Of a stretch of DNA of 64,000 nucleotides, positions 52,693 to 62,485 are shown in pieces. A program made the translations under genes and the position numbers. Within the stretch, counting starts at the first letter, position 1. Each line of letters begins with the position of its first letter. The notes below the pieces were generated by a model. That model was not told the origin of the DNA and did no database searches. It saw nothing but the letters and a program-made list of their open reading frames with translations. This DNA comes from Rhodoferax sp. GW822-FHT02A01 (GTDB taxonomy: Bacteria; Pseudomonadota; Gammaproteobacteria; Burkholderiales; Burkholderiaceae_C), in assembly GCF_038784515.1 (NCBI RefSeq), contig NZ_CP152376.1, positions 5,022,001 to 5,086,000 on the forward strand, written 5' to 3'.

Positions 52693-55600
52693 CCTTCGCT
52701 GACGGTCCGGTCCTTCTGCAACAGGCGGTTCACCATCGCCATCAGTTCATGGACTTCAAAGGGTTTGCTGATGTGCGCATCAAAACCTGCTTCTTCCAGC
52801 TGCCCGGCGTATTCACCTTTGATGTGGGCGCTGATGGCAATGACTGGGATATGTCTTGATTCGGGATTGGAGCGCAACTGCCGCAGTACCTCCAAACCAT
52901 CGATACCCGGCAATTGAATGTCCAGCAGAATCAGGTCCGGGAGGCGCAGGCGTGCCACCTCCAGACCTGCCTCTCCTGAAGTGGCCTCGATCAATTCCAG
53001 TGCCTCGTATTCAGCAAATATTCCCTTGACCAATCGGCGATTGGCCGGACTGTCCTCAATGCTGAGCACCACTGCCGGCGCAAATTGAAAACCAGAAGGC
53101 GTATCGGTTGTTGCAACTGACATACTGGTGGCTCCGGGCCACTGCATCGGCAAGGTCACGCTGAAACTGCTTCCTACACCCTCCTCACTGACGGCACGGA
53201 TGGTGCCCCCCAGCACCTGCACAAGGCGTTGACAGACGACCAGGCCAATGCCGTGGCCTTCAACATCACTGGTCTCCGCCCCCAGGCGATTGAACGATTG
53301 AAACAGCTCAGCTTGGCGATGCCTGGCAATGCCAAGGCCCGTATCGCTGACCACGAAATGCACGCCAGCGGAGCTGGGCTGCACGGTCACCCGCACCTGT
53401 CCATGCGGCCGGTTGTACTTGATGGCATTGGTCAGCAGGTTGATCAGAACTTGTTTGAGCAAGCGCCGGTCGCTGGTGAACACCAAAGGTGCCACGTCAG
53501 ACATCAGACGCGTGTCATTGTCAACTGTCATGGGGCGCACCAGCGCAAGACACTCCTCCACCAGTTCTGTCGCCTCAATGGTGGTGTGCTGCAACTCCGT
53601 GTGTCCGGCTTCGATCTTGCTCAGGCTCAGCAAGTCGTTGATCAGGCTCAGCAGATGCTTGCCAGCGCGCAGCACTTCGCTCACGTTTTCCTTGTGGTGC
53701 GGCGCCAGTTGCGCATCCATGGCAATCAGCTGTGCAAAGCCCAGCATGGCATTCATGGGCGTGCGCAACTCATGGCTCATGCTGGAGAGAAACTCGCTCT
53801 TGGCGCGGTTTGCAGTTTCTGCTTCCTGAGTGCGCTGGTTCAATTCCACGTTGAGTGTCTGCAGCTGCAGCTGCGTGAGCTTGACATCGGTGATGTCGTT
53901 CACCGCCACGAAAAAACCGCGCACTTCGCCATTCTGCATATCGGGAAGATAATGCGCCCAGGTGTAGCCCGTACTGCCATCTGCCTTGACCAGTGTGCGC
54001 TCAAAGTCCTGACGTTCTCCGCGCAGCGCGGCATCGATAAAAGGCTGGTTCTTGCGGAACAGCTCTTCGCCAAACAGTTCCTGCATGGAGATGCCTTGCA
54101 TCTCTTCGGGTGTACGGCCGAACCACTCGAGATACCTAGCGTTGGCAAAGCCACACCGCAGGTCCCGGCTCCAGTAGCCCACCATGTCGGGAATCACATC
54201 AACCAAGCTCCGCAACAGTCGGCGGCTGGAGTCCAATTCATTCTGCACGCGCTTGATCTCGGTGACATCCCGGGTGATGACAAAGAACTGGCATAGCTGT
54301 CCCGCACCGTCACGAATGGGCGACACCTCTGCTTGCACCCAGGCATCAACCCCATTGGATAAATGCAGCAATCTGTCGGCAACAACACTGGTACCGGACC
54401 GGAAGGCATTCACGATGGGTACGGCATCTGCCGGATCAACCACACGTGCCTTCAAGACTTCGCAATAGTCCATGCCTGACGCATGCTCAGTGCTGATGCC
54501 GACTCTGTCACTGAAGGCCTGATTGACCCACTCGATCCGGCCCGCCGCATCGGTAATGACCGTTGGGTTGCGTGAATGCAAAGCCACCAATGCCAGCTTG
54601 TGTGCCTCACGACCCAGTTCGTCCAGCGACCGATGTGCCTTCAGCAGTGCATTGCGGCTGGTCGCATCCCGCTGGAGAAACCAGAATGCCATTGCCATCA
54701 TCAGAGTGGTCAGACACCCTCCAATCAGCAGGACCAAGGCGGAGTCGGAGCGCAGGCTGTCTACAGCGATCTGGCTTGGTGTCAGTCGAATCTGCCAAAA
54801 CCCGTTCCCATTGGGAATCTCAAACTCATGGGCGTATCGAGCATCGGCCTCGCTGGGACTCAAGTTATTGCGATAGACCACCTTGCCAGCGTCAAGCACT
54901 TCAAGGCAGTAGCTGAAGTCGTCCACTGGCTTGGACAGCTCCGAAAAGAAACCTTCCGTGCGAAAGACCAGGGCCAGCCAGCCGTCAAAGCGCCCTTGCA
55001 CTGTCAAGGCACGAATCAGCAGAAAATTCTGTTCAGCCACCTCCAGCGAGACTTGTTCGGTGAAAACTGGCGAGCGTGCAGCATCAGGACGAGGAAAAGT
55101 GTCTGCACGCAGGTCAAAGTCTTTTACCAGGGCATTGTTTGCCCGCGGTACAAACCGCGCCAGCCGACCGGCCTTGTCAAAATAGGCCAATGCCTGAAAG
55201 TCGGAGTTGCTCTCCAGATGTGCTTTGGCGTCAAGCGACCACAATAATAACGGGGTGCCGCCGCTGGCTTCCCAGCGCAAGGCCATGCGCTCCAATGAGC
55301 CGGTGTGGTCATTGGTCACTTCCAGAAAAATCTTCTGTAACCAACTGGCCTGCGAATCGAGCTTGCGCACCAGCTGCTCGCTCTCGCGATAGGTCAATGC
55401 GGCCCACCCTATCAAGGTAAGCGAGAGCTGCAAGGCAAGCGCCCCCTGGGCCCAACTTCTGAGTGTGGGTTTGCGCCAGTGGACTGGGAATTTCCACCAG
55501 CCCACAAGGCTCAAGGCCCAGGTCATTGCCATGTACCCGGCCAGCATCCACCAAAAATCCGGCGCAATGAAGTTGGAAAGTCCCCGCCGCAACCCCAGCG

Positions 55601-56141
55601 CAAGATATGCCACAGACGCAAGCAATACCATCACCAGATAGGTGCACCAAGCCAGTCCGACGATCTGGCGCTTCGCGGGATACAAGACCGATTGCATTTG
55701 CGCCTGACTGACCAGCAACCCGGACGTCCAAAGCCAGAAGACTGACATGGCGATGGCATTCACTGGCATACGCAGGGGTGGCAGACCACCCGCATGCTCC
55801 AAGAGCCATAGGTTCATTGCTGAATCTGGAAACAGGCCCAGTTGGGCCAGTCGGGCAACCGATAGTGTCCAGGCTACGGCCACAAGAGAAAAACCCGGCC
55901 GACGCCCCTTGCGCCACTGCAACAGCAACAAAGCCACACCGCACAGGAGAAACGCCACCGCACAGTCCACAGGCAAGTGAGGCAAGGCAATGCCGTGCGC
56001 GAACAGGGCGTCCCCTTGAGGTATCAAGTACAAAAGACTGGAGAGTGCCACACCAACAAGCGCAACGCACAACGTTGCCGCCCCCATCGCTGCAGAAGGC
56101 CTAACAGGCTCGGCGCGCGAGGTATGACTGCTCAAAGACAT
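52689..56141 (-). CDS. Membrane hybrid histidine kinase (PAS, HisKA, HATPase, REC)
   Basis: 1150 residues. Several N-terminal helices (about 20-235), a periplasmic sensor segment between helices near 250 and 475, two PAS domains (about 520-760), then HisKA with SMSHELRTPMNAMLGFAQ, HATPase with LLTNAIKYNRPHG and GHGIGLVVCQRL, and a C-terminal receiver with LILLDIQLPGIDGLEVL. Start ATG at 56141. It is last of cheW-mcp-HD-GYP-kinase, 39 bp after the HD-GYP gene. The phosphoryl target may be the HD-GYP regulator; this is an inference from gene order. Confidence 0.92.
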   Translation of the reverse strand: MSLSSHTSRAEPVRPSAAMGAATLCVALVGVALSSLLYLIPQGDALFAHGIALPHLPVDCAVAFLLCGVALLLLQWRKGRRPGFSLVAVAWTLSVARLAQLGLFPDSAMNLWLLEHAGGLPPLRMPVNAIAMSVFWLWTSGLLVSQAQMQSVLYPAKRQIVGLAWCTYLVMVLLASVAYLALGLRRGLSNFIAPDFWWMLAGYMAMTWALSLVGWWKFPVHWRKPTLRSWAQGALALQLSLTLIGWAALTYRESEQLVRKLDSQASWLQKIFLEVTNDHTGSLERMALRWEASGGTPLLLWSLDAKAHLESNSDFQALAYFDKAGRLARFVPRANNALVKDFDLRADTFPRPDAARSPVFTEQVSLEVAEQNFLLIRALTVQGRFDGWLALVFRTEGFFSELSKPVDDFSYCLEVLDAGKVVYRNNLSPSEADARYAHEFEIPNGNGFWQIRLTPSQIAVDSLRSDSALVLLIGGCLTTLMMAMAFWFLQRDATSRNALLKAHRSLDELGREAHKLALVALHSRNPTVITDAAGRIEWVNQAFSDRVGISTEHASGMDYCEVLKARVVDPADAVPIVNAFRSGTSVVADRLLHLSNGVDAWVQAEVSPIRDGAGQLCQFFVITRDVTEIKRVQNELDSSRRLLRSLVDVIPDMVGYWSRDLRCGFANARYLEWFGRTPEEMQGISMQELFGEELFRKNQPFIDAALRGERQDFERTLVKADGSTGYTWAHYLPDMQNGEVRGFFVAVNDITDVKLTQLQLQTLNVELNQRTQEAETANRAKSEFLSSMSHELRTPMNAMLGFAQLIAMDAQLAPHHKENVSEVLRAGKHLLSLINDLLSLSKIEAGHTELQHTTIEATELVEECLALVRPMTVDNDTRLMSDVAPLVFTSDRRLLKQVLINLLTNAIKYNRPHGQVRVTVQPSSAGVHFVVSDTGLGIARHRQAELFQSFNRLGAETSDVEGHGIGLVVCQRLVQVLGGTIRAVSEEGVGSSFSVTLPMQWPGATSMSVATTDTPSGFQFAPAVVLSIEDSPANRRLVKGIFAEYEALELIEATSGEAGLEVARLRLPDLILLDIQLPGIDGLEVLRQLRSNPESRHIPVIAISAHIKGEYAGQLEEAGFDAHISKPFEVHELMAMVNRLLQKDRTVSEG

Positions 56142-56180
56142 GGTTGAAACGTGCGGCAAGTATCCACACCGTCAGGTATA

Positions 56181-57341
56181 TCACCTAAACCGATTGGTGC
56201 CCAGCAGTGTCTCCGATTGGATGCGCTGCAGGCGACTTACTCCATCTGGCTCCGCATTGGCCACCAAAATGGTCTCCACTTCTGTCTGTATTTCGTGCAA
56301 GCAGACCACCAGCGCCGGGTCCAGGTGTGCGCCGGCCATGCGATCCATTTCCGCCAACGCGCGAGACACGGGCCATGCGGCTTTGTACGGACGCTTGGAA
56401 GTCAGTGCGTCAAAGACGTCGGCTACCGCAACAATGCGCGCAGCCAGGGGAATGTCAGTCTCTGCAAGCCCATGTGGATAGCCACTTCCGTCCCACTTCT
56501 CATGGTGGCAAAGTGCAATGTCATGCGCCATGCGCAGCAGACTGGAATCGTGGCCACTCAATATCTCTGCCCCGATGATGGGATGCATGCACATGGTCTC
56601 CCACTCTGCCGCATCGAGCGGACCCGGTTTGAGCAGAATACCGTCGGGGACGCCGATCTTGCCAATGTCGTGCATGGGACTGGCATTCAGAATGTCTTCA
56701 CAAATAGCCGGCGGTAGACCGCACTGATGCGCCAGTGCCGCAGAGATTTTGCTCATGCGCACCAGATGCAGACCGGTTTCGTTATCCCGAAATTCAGCGG
56801 TTCGCACCAGCCGACGCACCTCCTCCAAACGCGCATCGGTCAATTCCTGCGTACGCGCCTGCACGGACGCCTCCAGCGTCGCGTTTTGGACGATCAATCG
56901 GTTGTAGAGGTAGCGCACTTCCAGCTGGTTGTAGATACGGCTGAGCACTTCGTGCGCATCAAACGGCTTGCCCACAAAGTCACGGGCCCCGGCCCGCAGC
57001 GCTTCCAGACGCACGGCAGGGTCATCTTCCGCAGTCATCACCAATACCGGGACATAGCCTCCGGATTCGAGCTTCTTCAGCTCGGCCAATACTTGCATCC
57101 CACTCAGACCCGGCATGCGCAGGTCCAGCACCACCAAGTCTTGCGGCGTTTCACGATAGATGGCCAAGCCTTCCCTTGGATCACTGGTACCCCGCACCTG
57201 GGTAAATCCCGCCTGCTCAAGCACCTTGGTCATCAGGCGCACGTTGATTGGCTCGTCATCCACAATCAGAATGCGCGAGTCACTCAGGTCTATATCCGGC
57301 ACCCCCTGGATGCGGTGAATTGAACCGAACGAAATAGTCAT
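56181..57341 (-). CDS. Response regulator with HD-GYP phosphodiesterase domain
   Basis: 386 residues. Receiver domain at 20-145 (ILIVDDEPINVRLM and LVVLDLRMPGLSGMQV) followed by HD-GYP: MHDIGKIGVPDGILLKPG has the HD and HHEKWDGSGYPHGL the GYP-type motif with the usual second His. HD-GYP enzymes degrade cyclic di-GMP, which controls motility and biofilm. AAGGGGAAATC precedes the ATG at 57341. Gene order with a chemoreceptor suggests joint control of swimming behaviour. Confidence 0.93.
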   Translation of the reverse strand: MTISFGSIHRIQGVPDIDLSDSRILIVDDEPINVRLMTKVLEQAGFTQVRGTSDPREGLAIYRETPQDLVVLDLRMPGLSGMQVLAELKKLESGGYVPVLVMTAEDDPAVRLEALRAGARDFVGKPFDAHEVLSRIYNQLEVRYLYNRLIVQNATLEASVQARTQELTDARLEEVRRLVRTAEFRDNETGLHLVRMSKISAALAHQCGLPPAICEDILNASPMHDIGKIGVPDGILLKPGPLDAAEWETMCMHPIIGAEILSGHDSSLLRMAHDIALCHHEKWDGSGYPHGLAETDIPLAARIVAVADVFDALTSKRPYKAAWPVSRALAEMDRMAGAHLDPALVVCLHEIQTEVETILVANAEPDGVSRLQRIQSETLLGTNRFR

Positions 57342-57383
57342 GATTTCCCCTTGTGCGTGCGTTGGGTAACTACCCATCGGGAA

Positions 57384-59126
57384 CTAAAAACTGGACCAAT
57401 CGCTATCCGCGTCAACAGTAGCAACCACCTTCTTAGCCCCGCCCGCGATTTGCGGTGCGCGATTGCCTGCGGGTTTTTTTAATGGTTTGGCAGCTGCTGC
57501 GGGAGTGCGCTCCACCCGCCGCACATTGGCACGCTGCAAAGCCGGGGGACTATTCATTTCTGCCTGTGCTCCCAGCTGAAACACGCTTACTGCCTGCACC
57601 AGATCCTGCGCCTGGCCCTTCAGGCTTGAGGCCGCAGCAGCCATCTCCTCCACCAACGCGGCGTTCTGCTGCGTGGCCTGATCCAACTGGGTGACTGCTT
57701 CGCCCACCTGCGCCACGCCCTGGCTCTGCTCGGTGCTGGCCGCGCTGATCTCACCCATGATGTCGGTCACCCGGCGGATCGAACTCACCACCTCTGTCAT
57801 GGTCTCTCCAGCCTGGTCTACCAGCAACGTGCCCTGCTCCACCCGCTCTACGCTGGCGTTGATCAGGCTCTTGATTTCCTTGGCCGCGTCCGCACTGCGG
57901 CCCGCCAGGCTACGTACTTCGCTGGCCACCACTGCAAAACCCCTACCTTGTTCACCGGCACGCGCTGCCTCCACCGCCGCATTCAAGGCCAGGATGTTAG
58001 TCTGGAAGGCAATGCCGTCGATCACGCTGATGATGTCGCTGATCTTTCTGGAGCTGTCGTTGATGCCTTTCATGGTGTCCACCACCTGGGCAACTACCTC
58101 ACCGCCCTTGACGGCCACGCTGGACGCGTTCTGCGCCAGCTGGTTGGCTTGGGCGGCGTTGTCGGCGTTTTGCTTGACGGTGGAGCTGAGTTCTTCCATG
58201 GACGCCGCGGTTTCCTGCAAGGCGCTGGCCTGTTGCTCGGTGCGGGCTGAGAGGTCGTTGTTGCCCGAGGCAATTTCGGCACTGGCCGTGGACACGCCTT
58301 CGGAGCCGCTACGCACAGTGGAGACCACGTGCGTCAGCGATGCCTGCATTCGGGCAACCGCTGCCATCACGCTGACGGTGTCGCCACTACCCACCTGCAA
58401 AGGGCTGGTCAGGTTGCCATCGGCCACCTTGCCCACCACGTCGCACAACTCTGCAGGTTCGCCGCCCAGGGCTCGGGTCAGGCTGCGGGTGATCAAAAAT
58501 CCCGCCACGATGGCGGCGATCAGGGCAACGCAACTGACGAGAATCAGATAAGTGCGCTGGGTAGCGTAATCGGCGGCGGCAGTTTCCAGCTGCATCGCGG
58601 ATCGCTTGATGTTCAACTCTGAATACGCCTCAGACACTTGTACCAGTTTGGCAAGCAGTGGCCGGCATTCGGTATTCATCTTCGCTATGGCTTCTTCCTT
58701 TTTGCCTTGCAGTGCCAGATCCACGATCGACAGTGCCACTGGTGCGTAGGCTTGCTCGATCTTGTCAAACTCCTCTACTGCGCGACGACCTTCTTCCGAT
58801 ATGCTTGGCGCTTGCGCCAACTTCTTCAGTTTCTCCATATTGGAAACTACGGCAGCATGGGCCTTGGTGACTACTTCCTTCTCTACGGCCATATCTTCCG
58901 GTTTGGTAACCAGCACCAGATTGCGTGCAGCAACGGCCCGCAGGTCAATGGCCTCACGCACCTGATGAGCGGTGTTTCCGCGCGCGCTGATGCCATTGAC
59001 GTAATTCTCGAAGCGAGCGTTGGCATCTCCCAGCATGGAGAGAGAAAAACCCGCAATCAGCAGGACCAATAGGGCCAGGCCGCCAAATGCAAGCGAAAGT
59101 TTGGTTCTTACCGTCAGATTGTTCAT
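57384..59126 (-). CDS. Methyl-accepting chemotaxis protein with C-terminal tether
   Basis: 580 residues. Helix 1 ([20 protein letters not shown]), a helical-bundle periplasmic sensor, helix 2 near 190-210, HAMP, and a signalling hairpin with tip [20 protein letters not shown], almost the same as in the receptor at 24125-25699. The tail is a flexible linker that ends SDWSSF, matching the xWxxF pentapeptide that binds CheR and CheB. It starts 22 bp after cheW. Confidence 0.94.
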   Translation of the reverse strand: MNNLTVRTKLSLAFGGLALLVLLIAGFSLSMLGDANARFENYVNGISARGNTAHQVREAIDLRAVAARNLVLVTKPEDMAVEKEVVTKAHAAVVSNMEKLKKLAQAPSISEEGRRAVEEFDKIEQAYAPVALSIVDLALQGKKEEAIAKMNTECRPLLAKLVQVSEAYSELNIKRSAMQLETAAADYATQRTYLILVSCVALIAAIVAGFLITRSLTRALGGEPAELCDVVGKVADGNLTSPLQVGSGDTVSVMAAVARMQASLTHVVSTVRSGSEGVSTASAEIASGNNDLSARTEQQASALQETAASMEELSSTVKQNADNAAQANQLAQNASSVAVKGGEVVAQVVDTMKGINDSSRKISDIISVIDGIAFQTNILALNAAVEAARAGEQGRGFAVVASEVRSLAGRSADAAKEIKSLINASVERVEQGTLLVDQAGETMTEVVSSIRRVTDIMGEISAASTEQSQGVAQVGEAVTQLDQATQQNAALVEEMAAAASSLKGQAQDLVQAVSVFQLGAQAEMNSPPALQRANVRRVERTPAAAAKPLKKPAGNRAPQIAGGAKKVVATVDADSDWSSF

Positions 59127-59148
59127 GTAGATATCCCTGTGAAGTTGG

Positions 59149-59676
59149 TTATTGAATGGAAGTGGAAATCAGCCCCATCTCGGGACTTCTCATGAGCTTT
59201 TGGATGTCCAGCAGAATCAGCATGCGGTCCTCCAATGAGCCAATGGCCAGCAGGTGTTCGCTGCCAACGCTAGAAGAGAACTCGGGCACCGGGCGCATTT
59301 GCCCTGGGGTAAGCGCAATCACGTCAGATACACCGTCCACCACCATGCCCACGACGCGGTCGCCCATGCTCAGAACAATGCACACCGTGAGGCTGCCGTA
59401 TTCCGCCTGGCTCAGGTTGAATTTCACCCGCATGTCGAGCACCGGTACGATCACGCCGCGCAGGTTCAGAACGCCCAGCACAAACGCCGGCATATTGGCC
59501 ATGCGGGTGGGCTTCTCGAACGAACGGATTTCCTGCACGCTCAGGATGTCGATGCCATATTCTTCGGCGCCCAGTTTGAATGCCAGGAACTCACGGATGT
59601 CAGGTGCCGCACCTGCCAGATATGAGGCGGTGCCACTCTCACTTGTGACTTGCGCCGAGGAAGACGTGCTTTGCAT
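59149..59676 (-). CDS. cheW: Chemotaxis coupling protein CheW
   Basis: 175 residues. [20 protein letters not shown] opens the CheW beta-barrel, [20 protein letters not shown] is its core and [15 protein letters not shown] follows. It bridges receptors and CheA. No cheA, cheY or cheR is in this window. First gene of the four-gene apparent operon; a perfect palindrome lies 95 bp upstream. Confidence 0.94.
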   Translation of the reverse strand: MQSTSSSAQVTSESGTASYLAGAAPDIREFLAFKLGAEEYGIDILSVQEIRSFEKPTRMANMPAFVLGVLNLRGVIVPVLDMRVKFNLSQAEYGSLTVCIVLSMGDRVVGMVVDGVSDVIALTPGQMRPVPEFSSSVGSEHLLAIGSLEDRMLILLDIQKLMRSPEMGLISTSIQ

Positions 59677-59770
59677 GGTTGGTGCCTTTGGGTTTGATGA
59701 AACGGGTCACACGGACCCGGATCAGAAAAGCACCAAGCACACATGTGTATGCCGTGAGGATGCGCCTTAT

Positions 59771-59786
59771 AGGTTCAATTGAACCT
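59771..59786. promoter_or_regulatory. Perfect 16-bp palindrome upstream of cheW
   Basis: AGGTTCAATTGAACCT is symmetric over all 16 bp, in the 191-bp gap between cheW and the NarL-type regulator gene. It looks like an operator for a dimeric repressor; the protein is not known. Confidence 0.5.
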
Positions 59787-59840
59787 CGGCGGATTCCGAT
59801 TCAGATGTCAGGAAATGACTACCCCCGGAGCGTCTGGGGC

Positions 59841-59862
59841 GGTGCAGGTCGAGGCCTGCACC
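59841..59862 (-). terminator. Hairpin after the NarL-type regulator gene
   Basis: Arms GGTGCAGG and CCTGCACC around a 6-nt loop directly after the stop. Followed by a second GC-rich stem (CCCCGGAGCGTCTGGGG). No U-run, so an imperfect terminator. Confidence 0.5.
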
Positions 59863-59867
59863 TGGAA

Positions 59868-60500
59868 TCAGGCCAACAGTTCGTGCTGCATGGCGTAGCG
59901 CACCACATCGGCCACGCTGAAGAAGTTCATCTTCTCCATCAGGCGCATCTTGTGGGTGCTGACCGTCTTGTTGCTGATGGCCAATTCTTCGGCGATTTCA
60001 TTGACACCAAAGCCCTTGGCAAGCAAGCGCAGTACTTCCAGCTCGCGTGGCGAAAGCAGGTGGTGCGGCAAGGAAGGGGCACCCAAAGCGGCCTCCAGAG
60101 CCATCTTCTCCGCCAATACCGGTGTGACGTAGCGCTGCATGCGTGCCACCTGTCGCACGGCCGTGAAAAGCGTTTGGGGCTCACAGTCCTTGGTGGCAAA
60201 ACCTGTGGCTCCGCCCTTGAGCGCGCTGGAAACCACCTGCGGCTGGTCGTGCATGGACAACACCAGGATGGGCAAATCGGGATAGTGCGAGCGGACCCGG
60301 CTGATCAGATCCGTGCCGCTGATGCCGGGCATGTTGAGGTCCAGCAGCAATACGTCGTATGTGCCCTGGCGCAAGCTGTCGAGAACTTCTGCACCGTTGA
60401 TGGCCTCGCCCGCCACACGAATGTCCATCGTCAAGGCGAATATCTGCTTGATGCCACTGCGAACAATGGCATGGTCGTCAGCAATCAGCAGATTGATCAT
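59868..60500 (-). CDS. NarL/UvrY-type response regulator
   Basis: 210 residues: receiver domain (LIADDHAIVRSGIKQIF, phospho-Asp in LLLDLNMPGISG) and LuxR-type HTH (LSPRELEVLRLLAKG, then NEIAEELAISNKTVSTHK). The start overlaps the stop of the sensor kinase gene as ATGA, so the pair is cognate. Targets unknown. Confidence 0.93.
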   Translation of the reverse strand: MINLLIADDHAIVRSGIKQIFALTMDIRVAGEAINGAEVLDSLRQGTYDVLLLDLNMPGISGTDLISRVRSHYPDLPILVLSMHDQPQVVSSALKGGATGFATKDCEPQTLFTAVRQVARMQRYVTPVLAEKMALEAALGAPSLPHHLLSPRELEVLRLLAKGFGVNEIAEELAISNKTVSTHKMRLMEKMNFFSVADVVRYAMQHELLA

Positions 60501-61879
60501 TGGGTTTCCCCTGGATTTGGATTGCGCATGGGGATGGTTACGGAAATGCAGGTGCCCTTACCGGGTGCAGAGACGAGCTCCATTCTTCCTCCCAATGCCA
60601 AAGCCCGTTCCCGCATACCCAATAAACCAAAGGAGCGGTGGCCGACCGTGGCGTCAGGATCGAAACCCTGACCATCGTCGCGCACCACCAGGCGCAACAC
60701 GTCCTCGCTGCTGTCCAGCTCTACGTCCACCGTACGTGCCGACGCATAGCGGCTCGCATTCGTGAGCGCCTCCTGCACAATACGGAAGATCACCACGGAG
60801 CGCTCGTCATCCAGCGGTATGGGTTCACCCCCCTGGTACAGCCGGCACTCCACGCCGGCACGGCGCATGAAGTCGCGGCACAGCCACTCGATGGCGGGTA
60901 CCAGGCCCATGTCCAGAACGGGGGGGCGCAGGTTGCCGGCGACGTTGCGCACGCCCTGTATGGCCTGATCCACCAGGCCTTTCATGTCCTTCACCTTGGT
61001 GCCTACAAAGGTATCGGCGGCACCCGCATGCAACTCCACCAGCGAAAGGTCCATGCGCAGAGCGGTCAGCACTTGCCCCATCTCGTCGTGCACTTCGCGC
61101 GCAACACGTCTTCGCTCATCCTCCCGAGCGACTTCGTTCTTGGCTGCAAATGCCCGCAGCCGCTGATGTGAAGCATTGAGTTCACGCTCTGCCGCAAGCC
61201 AGGCTGTCATGTCACGCACCACTGCCATGGACAGCATGCCACTGACGGTCTGTATCGGGCTACGGTTGACTTCAACCGGAAACGGTTCACCGCCCTTGCG
61301 TACGCCTGTGGGGGATGCACGATCGGGCAGCAAGTCGACTACAGGCGTACCGATGAGTTCCTGACGTGAATAGCCGAACATGCGCTCCGCGCGGACGTTC
61401 ACACGCAAGATGGTTCCTTGGTCGTCGGTGAAGATGAAAGCATCAGGCGCCAACTCCACCACGTCCTGAAACATGGTCTCCAGCCGCCTCTCGCGATCCT
61501 GCAATCTCAGATGGGCTTTGACACGCGCCAGCGCCGTTGCCAGCATGATGGGCTTGGTGATGTAGTCCGCGGCACCTACTTCAAAACAGCGGGCCTCGGC
61601 GTCTTCATTGTCGCTGGCAGTCATGAAAATGACCGGAATGTGCCGTGTGGTTTCCTGTGCCTTCAAACGGCTGCACACCTCGTACCCGTCCATACCGGGC
61701 ATGCGCACATCCAGCAATACCAGATCAGGTGGGGTGTGTTGTGCGATTTCCAGAGCCGTGGGGCCGTCTTGCGCTGTCACTACGGCGTATCCTGCAGACG
61801 CCAAGGCGCTACGCATCAGCCGCGTATTTTGCGGAACGTCGTCCACCACCATCACGACCGAATTGAAGGAAGCTTGCAT
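60497..61879 (-). CDS. NarL-type sensor kinase with N-terminal receiver and PAS
   Basis: 460 residues. Receiver (VVDDVPQNTRLM and LVLLDVRMPGMDGYEV), PAS (LAPDAFIFTDDQGTILRVN and GYSRQELIGTPVVDLL), HisKA_3 with REVHDEMGQVLTALRM including the phospho-His, and a HATPase ending in GMRERALALGGRMEL. No membrane helix, so cytoplasmic. A kinase that itself has a receiver domain may receive a signal from another kinase. Start MQASFNSVVMVVDD at 61879; it lies 91 bp after uspA. Confidence 0.92.
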   Translation of the reverse strand: MQASFNSVVMVVDDVPQNTRLMRSALASAGYAVVTAQDGPTALEIAQHTPPDLVLLDVRMPGMDGYEVCSRLKAQETTRHIPVIFMTASDNEDAEARCFEVGAADYITKPIMLATALARVKAHLRLQDRERRLETMFQDVVELAPDAFIFTDDQGTILRVNVRAERMFGYSRQELIGTPVVDLLPDRASPTGVRKGGEPFPVEVNRSPIQTVSGMLSMAVVRDMTAWLAAERELNASHQRLRAFAAKNEVAREDERRRVAREVHDEMGQVLTALRMDLSLVELHAGAADTFVGTKVKDMKGLVDQAIQGVRNVAGNLRPPVLDMGLVPAIEWLCRDFMRRAGVECRLYQGGEPIPLDDERSVVIFRIVQEALTNASRYASARTVDVELDSSEDVLRLVVRDDGQGFDPDATVGHRSFGLLGMRERALALGGRMELVSAPGKGTCISVTIPMRNPNPGETQ

Positions 61880-61970
61880 ATTGATGCTGCATGGTACCCG
61901 CATCAATAGGCCGCGTGCCCTTTTTGGCTGGGCACGCGAACTCGCAGGGCTGTGACCAGCCCCGATCCGA

Positions 61971-62411
61971 TCAGCGCGTCACCAGCACCGGCACAGGAGA
62001 CTCGGCCACCACCTTGGTTGCCACGCTACCCAGCATCAGGCGCGCAATACCCGTGCGGCCGTGCGAACCCATAACGATCAGGTCGCTGCCCAACTCCTTG
62101 GCGCTTTCCACGATGCCGCTGGCGGCGGCCACGTCTTCCACCAGACGGGCTTGCAGATTCACGGGTGGGGTTTCGGCCTTGCACAGCTCTTCTACCTGGG
62201 CATGTGCCTGGGCAGCCAATTGTTGTGCGGCGGCGGAATAGGCCTGGTAACCCATGGGATTGACTTCGCCCACGCCCAGATAGGGATAGGGGTCGGAAAC
62301 GTACAGAGCTGTCAGCGCTGCACCGTGCAGACGGGCCATACCGACTGCGAGCTTGGCGGCGTGTGCAGATGCTGCAGAACCGTCGGTTGCCAACAAAATA
62401 TTCTTGAACAT
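61971..62411 (-). CDS. Universal stress protein UspA family
   Basis: 146 residues. ILLATDGSAASAHAAKLAVG is the start of the fold and GSHGRTGIARLMLGSVATKV the ATP-binding G-2x-G-9x-G-S motif. An FNR-type dyad lies 60 bp upstream, so it may be induced under low oxygen together with the phaC operon. The sensor kinase pair follows in the same direction. Confidence 0.92.
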   Translation of the reverse strand: MFKNILLATDGSAASAHAAKLAVGMARLHGAALTALYVSDPYPYLGVGEVNPMGYQAYSAAAQQLAAQAHAQVEELCKAETPPVNLQARLVEDVAAASGIVESAKELGSDLIVMGSHGRTGIARLMLGSVATKVVAESPVPVLVTR

Positions 62412-62471
62412 AAATGCCTCGCTAAGTGAAGTTGTGAGCCTTCATCTTGCGCCTATTTCCATAGCCCTTTT

Positions 62472-62485
62472 TTGACTTGGGTCAA
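62472..62485 (-). promoter_or_regulatory. FNR/Anr-type dyad upstream of uspA
   Basis: TTGAC-N4-GTCAA, the same form as the dyad before phaC. A weak CAAGAT -10 (about 62444-62449) stands at the distance expected for class II activation. It ends directly at the stop of the upstream SRAP gene. Confidence 0.55.
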
